Below, in pieces: positions 1 through 5,262 of a DNA stretch of 5,262 nt. This DNA comes from Clostridia bacterium (GTDB lineage: Bacteria > Bacillota > Clostridia > HGM11514): NCBI GenBank assembly GCA_900757255.1, contig CAAENE010000310.1:1-5262 (forward strand). The letters run 5' to 3'. Made by a program: the position numbers and the translations under genes. A model generated the notes under the pieces. It was not told where the DNA came from. It made no database searches and worked only from the letters and a program-made list of their open reading frames with translations. Positions within the stretch are counted from its first letter, which is position 1; each line of letters opens with the position of its first letter.

Positions 1-844
1 AAAACAGCTCAGACGGGTTCATGATCTCGGCCAGCCCGGTGCCGCGCATTTCAAAAACGCCGATTTCGTTGGTCGAACCGAACCGGTTTTTTACCGTTCG
101 CAGAATGCGGAAGGTTTTGTAGGTATCCCCTTCAAAATAGACGACGCAGTCCACCATATGTTCCAGAACCTTCGGACCGGCAAGCGCGCCTTCTTTGGTG
201 ACATGCCCTACCAGAAAGACCGTAATACCCATTTCTTTTGCAATCTTCATCAAAACATTAGTACAAAAGCGTACCTGCGATACGCTTCCCGGCGCGGATA
301 CGATATCGCTGTTGAACATGACCTGAATAGAATCGACAATCAGCACCTCCGGTTTGGTGTCCTCTACCGCTTTATAAACATGATTGATATTGGTTTCTCC
401 CATAATCGACAGTGATTCAGTGGTGACCGAAAGGCGCTGTGCGCGCAGTTTCAGCTGGCGTTTGGATTCCTCGCCTGATACATATAGAATACTTCTGCTC
501 TTTCCGATATTTTCACAGATTTGCAGCAGAAGCGTGGATTTACCGATTCCCGGGTCACCCCCAATGAGGGTCAGGGAACCCTTTACCACACCGCCGCCCA
601 AAACACGGTCAAACTCAGACAATCCAGTCAGAAACCGGTCCTCATCGGCTATCTCGATTTCATTCATTTTCTGAGGCGGTTTATAGGTAATCCCTTCGGT
701 CCGGACAGCATGCTTGTTCGGTTTTTCTTCCGTTTTTACCTCTTCTACCATCGTATTCCAGCTGCCGCAGTCAGTACAGCGGCCCAGCCATTTAGCGGAT
801 TCAAATCCGCAGTTGGAGCAGACAAATACACTTTTATTTTTCAT
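1..844 (-). CDS. radA: DNA repair/recombination ATPase RadA (Sms), C-terminal part beyond window
   Basis: RadA is a cytoplasmic RecA-like, DnaB-like ATPase that promotes branch migration of recombination intermediates in repair and transformation. The 281 codons present contain an N-terminal zinc finger (C9, C12, C23, C26 in a C-x2-C-x10-C-x2-C pattern), a Walker A motif GDPGIGKST with K102, a Walker B stretch VLIVDS ending near D171-S172, and the RadA-specific KNRFG motif at residues 252-256. RadA proteins are usually about 450 residues, so the missing part should be mainly the Lon-protease-like C-terminal domain, cut by the window edge. The ATG at 844-842 has two purine-rich SD candidates upstream (AAGGA at 860-856 and AGGAT at 854-850 on the minus strand). 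It lies 58 bases after the stop of the GTPase gene on the same strand, with no hairpin terminator visible between, so co-transcription is likely. The identification is firm. Confidence 0.97.
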   Translation of the reverse strand, partial: MKNKSVFVCSNCGFESAKWLGRCTDCGSWNTMVEEVKTEEKPNKHAVRTEGITYKPPQKMNEIEIADEDRFLTGLSEFDRVLGGGVVKGSLTLIGGDPGIGKSTLLLQICENIGKSRSILYVSGEESKRQLKLRAQRLSVTTESLSIMGETNINHVYKAVEDTKPEVLIVDSIQVMFNSDIVSAPGSVSQVRFCTNVLMKIAKEMGITVFLVGHVTKEGALAGPKVLEHMVDCVVYFEGDTYKTFRILRTVKNRFGSTNEIGVFEMRGTGLAEIMNPSELF

Positions 845-902
845 CGTTTATCCTATCCTTGTAATCATTTTTCGTAAGCTGCATCAGTAAACCCGGAAGC
901 TG

Positions 903-2831
903 TCAAAAGGCGGATGCATTACGTTTATATAAAATCCACTTGCTCCGGTCAAGCGGGTTTACCTCACGCCGTTTGGTGCTTTTGCCAAACTCAGGCGGAC
1001 AAATCCGGTATTCAGAAAACCGGGCGGACAAAACTCCCTTTCCCGATGTGATAGCAGACAGCCGTACCGGAAAATCCATACTTTCTGAAACCGGAACCTG
1101 CGCCTGCATCGTAAATCCGTTTCCCTTGACAATTGGAGAATCAAATTCGCCGCGCATGGCAATCATTTCACTGATCACTTTATTGAGGTGTTCTTCCCCG
1201 GCTGAAATCTGCATCAGCTGATACGGTTCCAAAAGGTCGGTGCCGCAGTCAGAAAGTGCAAGCATAACCGCCATTGGCGCAGCTACAAAAAAGTCCAGCG
1301 GATGGGTGTGCACATGATGGTGCTCCCCGCCGATGAGACGGACAGCCAAATCAGTGACCTCCCAGCCGAAAAGCCCCTGTGTCAACGTTTCGCTGACACT
1401 GCGCCGGATATGTTCCTGATACCGGTAAGGAATCTGATTTTCTTTAATAACCGATTCATAAAACAGACCGCTTCCGCGCGGACGCGGTTCCACCTCGAGC
1501 TCCACAATTGCCCAGCAGGGTTTCGGCATGGTATAATGTCCCAGCCCCCTCCCTGTTTTCTTAGGCGTTTCCTTATAAATGACGGAAGGCGGCAAAAAAC
1601 CCGCTTTTAGCTGATAACGTTCCTGCAAAAGCGCCTGAATGACCTCCAATTCCATCTTACCAGATATTTTGATATGCAGCTCCCTCTCTTCCCGGTTCCA
1701 AAAAAAATCCAATAGTGGATTTTCGTCCGAAAGCTCGCCCAAAGCCGAAACCAGAGATGACAGCTCTTCTTCCCGTTCCGGTACGGCCTGAACACTGAGA
1801 AGAGGTACTGCAAGGCGGTATTGCTCAATCAAAGGTTTCTCCCCGATGTAATCTCCCGTACGTACATCCGGCATCCCGCACAGCGCTGCAATGTCTCCTG
1901 CATATAATGTGCCGGTATCCCGGTATTTACGGCCGGAAAACTGCCTGATTTGGGTAACCTTTTGTTCAGTTGCTCCATTCAGCAGAACCGAATCCCGATT
2001 TTTGATACTTCCTCCGAACAGCTTGGTATGTGCAATCTTTCCCATTGCCTTGTCATGCTCTACACGAAAGACAATTCCAGATAATTTATCCGATACAGCC
2101 GGAGCGGAAAAATAATCAAATATCGTCTCAAGCACACATGGTATCCCTTTGCCCTGCGCAGCCGCTCCAAAAACCAGGGGAAATATCAATCCTTCTGCGA
2201 TAAGGGCACGCGCTTTTTCACGCAAAAGAGTCTGGCCGACCGGGCGTTCCTCCAAATACAGTTCAGCAATGGTATCATCAAATTCAGCTGTTAGCTCGAC
2301 CAGTCCAAAAAGACCTGGACGCACCTCACATTCCCTGCTGCCTTCCTTTAATACGCTGTTACAAAAGAAAAAATTTTCGGTCAATTCCGTTTTTACACTT
2401 TTTAATAAAACTTCTATATCACAACCTGTTCTGTCCACCTTATTGACAAATATCAGAGTAGGGATACCGAGCCTTTTCAGCGCTTCAAACAGCAATGCTG
2501 TCTGCGCCTCAACTCCTTCAACAGCAGAAATGATAAGAATTGCACAGTCCAAAACCGATAAACTCCGCTCCACCTCGGCAATAAAGTCAATATGCCCCGG
2601 TGTGTCAATCAAATTGATACGCAAATTCTGATAATGCAAAACGGTAGAAGCCGCACGCACCGATATCCCGCGCCGCCGCTCAACCTCCAGCCAGTCGGTC
2701 TGTGCCGAACCCGCATCAACGCTGCCCGGTTCTCTGACCTCGCCGCATGCATACAGCATCTGTTCAGTAAGCGTTGTTTTGCCCGCGTCAACATGCGCCA
2801 CAATTCCCAGATTGATTACCCTGTCTTTCAT
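903..2831 (-). CDS. TetM/TetO-like translation factor GTPase (EF-G superfamily ribosomal protection-type paralog)
   Basis: This 642-residue protein has the length and five-domain order of Tet(M)-type factors, which bind the ribosome where EF-G binds. The G domain shows AHVDAGKTT (12-20), ERRRGIS (51-57, Ser where Tet(M) has Thr), DTPGH (76-80) and NKVD (130-133); the G5 region reads GAAAQGKG (222-229). Domains II and III follow at about 249-420, domain IV at about 421-545 with GLFGWEVTDL just before its tip, then domain V and a C-terminal tail (PLDRSKWILYKR) resembling the Tet(M) end. The domain IV tip reads GEHHHVHTHPLDF from G502, unlike the YSPVST loop that Tet(M) uses near the tetracycline site. 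I chose ATG at 2831 because AAAGGA lies 5 bases upstream and the start MKDRVINLG matches the family; an in-frame TTG at 2849 is less likely. The neighbours are housekeeping genes. The role is probably ribosome-associated; tetracycline resistance is unproven. Confidence 0.93.
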   Translation of the reverse strand: MKDRVINLGIVAHVDAGKTTLTEQMLYACGEVREPGSVDAGSAQTDWLEVERRRGISVRAASTVLHYQNLRINLIDTPGHIDFIAEVERSLSVLDCAILIISAVEGVEAQTALLFEALKRLGIPTLIFVNKVDRTGCDIEVLLKSVKTELTENFFFCNSVLKEGSRECEVRPGLFGLVELTAEFDDTIAELYLEERPVGQTLLREKARALIAEGLIFPLVFGAAAQGKGIPCVLETIFDYFSAPAVSDKLSGIVFRVEHDKAMGKIAHTKLFGGSIKNRDSVLLNGATEQKVTQIRQFSGRKYRDTGTLYAGDIAALCGMPDVRTGDYIGEKPLIEQYRLAVPLLSVQAVPEREEELSSLVSALGELSDENPLLDFFWNREERELHIKISGKMELEVIQALLQERYQLKAGFLPPSVIYKETPKKTGRGLGHYTMPKPCWAIVELEVEPRPRGSGLFYESVIKENQIPYRYQEHIRRSVSETLTQGLFGWEVTDLAVRLIGGEHHHVHTHPLDFFVAAPMAVMLALSDCGTDLLEPYQLMQISAGEEHLNKVISEMIAMRGEFDSPIVKGNGFTMQAQVPVSESMDFPVRLSAITSGKGVLSARFSEYRICPPEFGKSTKRREVNPLDRSKWILYKRNASAF

Positions 2832-2836
2832 ACCTT

Positions 2837-2842
2837 TCCTTT
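2837..2842 (-). promoter_or_regulatory. Ribosome binding site that fixes the GTPase start at 2831
   Basis: On the minus strand AAAGGA lies 5 bases before the ATG at 2831-2829. The competing in-frame TTG at 2849-2847 has only an AGGGA directly abutting it, which is too close for initiation. The protein from the ATG begins like Tet(M) (MK, then INIG or INLG), which supports this choice. Confidence 0.75.
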
Positions 2843-2870
2843 CTGTCAATCCCTGTCGTTTTTCATACGC

Positions 2871-2884
2871 ATTTATGCATAAAT
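2871..2884. repeat. Perfect 14-bp palindrome in the GTPase leader, possible operator
   Basis: The sequence ATTTATGCATAAAT is its own reverse complement over all 14 bases; the next outer pair (C at 2870, T at 2885) does not match. It lies about 20-35 bases downstream of the predicted start of leftward transcription and about 40 bases upstream of the GTPase ATG. A dimeric regulator binding here could block the leftward promoter. As RNA it would form only a weak A/U-rich 5-bp hairpin with a 4-base loop. The palindrome is directly visible; an operator function is inference. Confidence 0.35.
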
Positions 2885-2911
2885 TGGTTCAAAAATATGT
2901 GATATAGATAC

Positions 2912-2939
2912 ATTTTATCATAAAATAGGTAAAAATCAA
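2912..2939 (-). promoter_or_regulatory. Predicted sigma-A promoter for the GTPase-radA unit
   Basis: Reading the minus strand, TTGATT (2939-2934) is followed after 16 bases by TAAAAT (2917-2912). The -10 box is preceded by TATG plus one base, the extended -10 pattern common in Firmicutes. The predicted transcript start is near 2905, giving a leader of about 75 bases that contains the 14-bp palindrome. The call rests on consensus matching only, in A/T-rich DNA where chance matches occur, but the extended -10 and the position support it. Confidence 0.6.
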
Positions 2940-2958
2940 AATTTTTTTGAAAAAAGGC

Positions 2959-2987
2959 TTAAAATTTTTGCAATAGTGTAGTATAAT
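2959..2987 (+). promoter_or_regulatory. Predicted sigma-A promoter for the zapA-U32 unit
   Basis: A perfect -10 box TATAAT (2982-2987) is preceded after 17 bases by TTAAAA (2959-2964), a 4-of-6 match to the -35 consensus. The predicted transcript start is near 2994, leaving a leader of about 35 bases before zapA. A/T tracts immediately upstream (2935-2955) may act as an UP-like element and are shared with the divergent leftward promoter, whose -35 box ends 19 bases away. Confidence 0.7.
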
Positions 2988-3028
2988 ATTACAATATATA
3001 TACAAAAGAATTACAGGGGGAAAAAAGT

Positions 3029-3460
3029 ATGGCGGAAAAACGAAAGGTAGACCTTTACATCAACGGGATTTATTACAATGTCATCACCGACGAGACCGAA
3101 GCGCATGTCAGAGAAGTCGCACGGTATGTCAGCGAGAAACTGAAAAATATTGAAAATGCAAATCCTAAGCTGACCTCTACCATGTCCGCTATTTTGACCG
3201 CGCTCAATATCGCAGGAGAATACTTTGACTATGTAGATACTGTGGGTGACCTGCGTAAAAAGACACGGGAATATTCAGAAGAGTTAGAACAGCTGAAAGC
3301 GGAAAACGCTGCTTTGAAGGAATCGGAAAATACTTTGTCCAAAAAGCTCAATGTGATTGAAAACAAACTGAATGTCAAGGAAAAGGATTTAGACGAATTT
3401 ATTTCTAATTTTGAGCCGGATTTAGAGGAAAAAAACGTGACCTTTGACGAACTGAAATAA
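3029..3460 (+). CDS. zapA: Cell division protein ZapA
   Basis: ZapA is a small cytoplasmic protein that binds FtsZ and bundles its filaments, stabilising the division ring at midcell. The N-terminal domain (about 1-70) has the family pattern: a beta-strand opening KVDLYINGIYYNV, then a helix with VREVARYVSEKL, then a helix with SAILTALNIAGEYF. From about residue 75 to 121 the protein is a coiled coil with hydrophobic or core residues at 3/4 spacing (L75, Y82, L86, L89, L96, L103, L107, I110, L114, L121). At 143 residues it is longer than the E. coli (about 109) and B. subtilis (about 85) proteins, the excess lying in the coiled coil and an acidic tail. AGGGGGA at 3015-3021 gives an SD 7 bases before the ATG. 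It is first in a likely operon with the U32 gene, 21 bases downstream. Confidence 0.93.
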   Translation: MAEKRKVDLYINGIYYNVITDETEAHVREVARYVSEKLKNIENANPKLTSTMSAILTALNIAGEYFDYVDTVGDLRKKTREYSEELEQLKAENAALKESENTLSKKLNVIENKLNVKEKDLDEFISNFEPDLEEKNVTFDELK

Positions 3461-3467
3461 ACCGGAT

Positions 3468-3474
3468 AAAGGAG
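3468..3474 (+). promoter_or_regulatory. Ribosome binding site that supports the TTG start of the U32 gene
   Basis: AAAGGAG lies 7 bases before the TTG at 3482-3484. An in-frame TAA at 3467-3469 overlaps this site, so the reading frame cannot begin further upstream, and no ATG or GTG lies in between. TTG is therefore the only conventional start that keeps the conserved N-terminus ELLAPAGD. Confidence 0.85.
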
Positions 3475-3481
3475 TGGTATT

Positions 3482-5262
3482 TTGACAGAACTGCTGGCGC
3501 CGGCCGGCGACCTTGCCTGCCTCAAAACGGCTGTGCGCGCTGGTGCGGATGCGGTCTATTTCGGCGGCGGGGCCTTTAACGCCCGGGAAAACGCAAAAAA
3601 TTTCAACGAAAATGAACTGATAGAAGGAATTGATTTCTGCCACAGCTATCATGCCAAGGCGTATATCACCCTCAACACGCAGCTTCATAACAGTGAATTG
3701 CCCAGGCTCGCCGCATTTACAGAGCAGGTCTATGCAGCCGGAGCGGACGCTCTGATTGTCGGGGATATCGGCGTCGCTTCTTTTCTGCGCCGGGCTTTTC
3801 CCGACTTTGAGCTGCATGCCTCCACCCAGATGTCAATCTGTAATCTGGCCGGCGTGGAATTTTTGCAGCAATGCGGTTTTAAACGGGTTGTCCTTGCGCG
3901 GGAACTGGACCGGAAGAATATTGAAACCATCTGCAAAAATACAAAAACAGAAATTGAAATTTTTGTCCACGGCGCGCTTTGTGTGTCCTACAGCGGACAA
4001 TGTCTGATGAGTTCCATGCTTGGCGGCAGGAGCGGCAACCGCGGAAAATGCGCTCAGCCCTGCCGGCTGCCCTATTCGAACGGAAAACAGACGGGCTTTT
4101 TGATGAGTCCCAAGGATTATTGCCTGATTGAATATTTAAAGGAAATCAAACAGGCGGGCGTTGCTTCCCTGAAAATAGAAGGGCGCATGAAGGGTGAAAG
4201 CTATGTGGGAGAGGTGGTATCCATTTACCGCAGCGTCCTGGACAGCGGGCAAATTTCCGCGGAGGAGCTGAACCGCCTGTACTCTGTCTTTAACCGCGGC
4301 GGCTATACCGACGCTTACTTTACAAAAAACGTTGATCAATCTATGTTTTGTTATACCAAACCGGACAACCCTTATCTGAAGCAGAGTGAGACGGCGTCTT
4401 ATCCGGAAAAAAAGCTTGCTCTTTCTGCCAAGTGCTGCATTCAGGCGGGCGAGCCGGTCATGCTGTCCTTTTCGGACGGTAATCAGGAATATTCAGCGGC
4501 AGGCGAGCGGCTTGCGGAACCCGCGCGCGGGAAAGCAGTTACACGCGAGGAAGCGATAGAGAAAATCAGCCGTCTGGGCGGTACGCCCTACCGGATAGAA
4601 GCAATTGATTTACAAATGGGAGAAAACCTGTGGTTCCCTATCAGCGAGCTGAACCGGCTCCGGCAAACTCTGTGCAAAAAGCTGACCGGCAGCCGAATCA
4701 TTCGACGGACGCCCCCTCCTAAAATGACCGGCATTCCAAAACCGGGCGGACAAACAAAACGCAATGGTGAATTATCGGTATTCGCCAGTACAATTGAGCA
4801 ATACCGTGCGGCAAAGCTTTGCGGTATCGATACTATTTATCTGCCCTATTCCCTGCTTCTGAAGGAAAACATAACTGACGCAATTGCCGCTTTTCCTCCT
4901 GTCTGGTTTGATGATGAGCAGGAAAAACTGATACAGGATATCAATGCTTTAAAGGAATTGGGTGTGAGCCAGGCTCTGATTTCCAATTTCGGATATATCG
5001 AATTATTACAATCATTTGAACTGATAACCGATTTTCATATCGGTACGTCAAACAGCTTAGCCGCAGAATTTTTACAATCCAACGGAATGAAACGCGCAAC
5101 CCTGTCAGTTGAACTAAACCGGGCGCAGCTGCGTGAACTATGGACAGACATCCAAACCGAAGCGATTGTGTATGGCAGACTGCCCCTGATGTATTATGAA
5201 AATTGCCCGGGCGACTGCTCTTGCTGTAATCTAACCGACCGCAGAGGAATCTCTTTTCCGCT
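3482..5262 (+). CDS. U32 peptidase-family protein (RlhA/TrhP-like, collagenase-type annotation), 3' end beyond window
   Basis: The frame is open for 593 codons to the window edge. It begins with the U32 hallmark ELLAPAGD and GADAVYFGG, a TIM-barrel-like start. The PROSITE-type U32 signature is exact at residues 159-177 (E-x-F-x2-G-A-L-C-x4-G-x-C-x-M-S, with C167 and C174), followed by NRGKCAQPCR (186-195), SPKDYC (209-214) and SLKIEGRMK (229-237). The region after about residue 350 is probably the DUF3656-type domain found in long members such as E. coli RlhA. Despite the peptidase name, characterised relatives hydroxylate RNA (RlhA on 23S rRNA, TrhP on tRNA) or act in ubiquinone hydroxylation with an iron-sulfur cluster (UbiU/V). 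The cysteines C167, C174, C190 and C194 or C214 could be such ligands here. A second cysteine group (C575, C579, C581, C582) lies near the cut end. The TTG start is supported by AAAGGAG 7 bases upstream. Family is secure; the substrate is inferred. Confidence 0.92.
   Translation, partial: MTELLAPAGDLACLKTAVRAGADAVYFGGGAFNARENAKNFNENELIEGIDFCHSYHAKAYITLNTQLHNSELPRLAAFTEQVYAAGADALIVGDIGVASFLRRAFPDFELHASTQMSICNLAGVEFLQQCGFKRVVLARELDRKNIETICKNTKTEIEIFVHGALCVSYSGQCLMSSMLGGRSGNRGKCAQPCRLPYSNGKQTGFLMSPKDYCLIEYLKEIKQAGVASLKIEGRMKGESYVGEVVSIYRSVLDSGQISAEELNRLYSVFNRGGYTDAYFTKNVDQSMFCYTKPDNPYLKQSETASYPEKKLALSAKCCIQAGEPVMLSFSDGNQEYSAAGERLAEPARGKAVTREEAIEKISRLGGTPYRIEAIDLQMGENLWFPISELNRLRQTLCKKLTGSRIIRRTPPPKMTGIPKPGGQTKRNGELSVFASTIEQYRAAKLCGIDTIYLPYSLLLKENITDAIAAFPPVWFDDEQEKLIQDINALKELGVSQALISNFGYIELLQSFELITDFHIGTSNSLAAEFLQSNGMKRATLSVELNRAQLRELWTDIQTEAIVYGRLPLMYYENCPGDCSCCNLTDRRGISFP

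Noticed and set aside
158..877. Three overlapping rightward open frames opposite radA (158-415, 384-674 and 521-877).
   Set aside because: They are antisense shadows of radA, which has its full motif set on the other strand. Their translations show no recognisable domain.
845..902. The gap between the GTPase gene and radA as a possible terminator or separate promoter region.
   Set aside because: No stable stem followed by a T run and no convincing -35/-10 pair was seen in these 58 bases; read-through into radA is the simpler view.
2846..2872. An eight-codon open frame (MRMKNDRD) in the GTPase leader, ending 14 bases before the ATG, reminiscent of the leader peptide that attenuates tet(M).
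   Set aside because: No SD sequence precedes it and no terminator/antiterminator hairpin pair is visible in the leader, so there is no support for attenuation beyond the family analogy.
940..2882. Several open frames of 64-160 codons on both strands within the GTPase gene, including 2149-2631 on the plus strand.
   Set aside because: The GTPase frame is continuous with conserved motifs throughout; the others lack recognisable domains and are best explained as shadows of its codons.
2942..2955. A T7-G-A6 inverted tract that could be read as a terminator or hairpin.
   Set aside because: The symmetric arms meet at a single base, leaving no room for a loop and no G/C stem; it is better explained as A/T tracts between two divergent promoters.
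3422..3936. Leftward open frames (3422-3817 and 3730-3936) opposite the start of the U32 gene.
   Set aside because: They lie opposite the conserved U32 reading frame, which accounts for the sequence from the TTG at 3482 onwards.

Overview
The window looks like ordinary chromosome from a Gram-positive, low-to-mid-GC Firmicute, most likely a member of Clostridia. This rests on strong purine-rich Shine-Dalgarno (SD) sequences, A/T-rich sigma-A type promoters, the gene pair zapA followed by a U32-family gene, and a TetM-like translation GTPase sitting among housekeeping genes. I cannot name the species. I saw no RNA gene, transposon, CRISPR array or phage gene.

The left half is transcribed leftwards. 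A TetM/TetO-like GTPase (903-2831, minus strand) is followed 58 bases later by radA, whose C-terminal end runs off the left edge (1-844, minus strand). The short gap, with no visible terminator, suggests co-transcription. The right half is transcribed rightwards. zapA (3029-3460) is followed 21 bases later by a long U32 peptidase-family gene (3482 onwards) that starts with TTG and is still open at the right edge. The two units diverge from an A/T-rich spacer (2832-3028). That spacer holds a plausible promoter for each direction and a perfect 14-bp palindrome in the leader of the leftward unit.

RadA is a recombination branch-migration ATPase and ZapA a cytoplasmic activator of FtsZ ring assembly. 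Relatives of the U32 protein modify rRNA or tRNA by hydroxylation. The GTPase should bind the ribosome at the EF-G site. The most notable point is in the GTPase. Overall it matches the Tet(M) ribosomal protection family, but the domain IV tip loop that Tet(M) uses against tetracycline is replaced by a histidine-rich loop closer to the EF-G tip. It should therefore not be taken as a tetracycline resistance gene on family similarity alone. Comparisons with Tet(M), EF-G, RlhA and UbiU/V were made from memory of those families, not from a database search.
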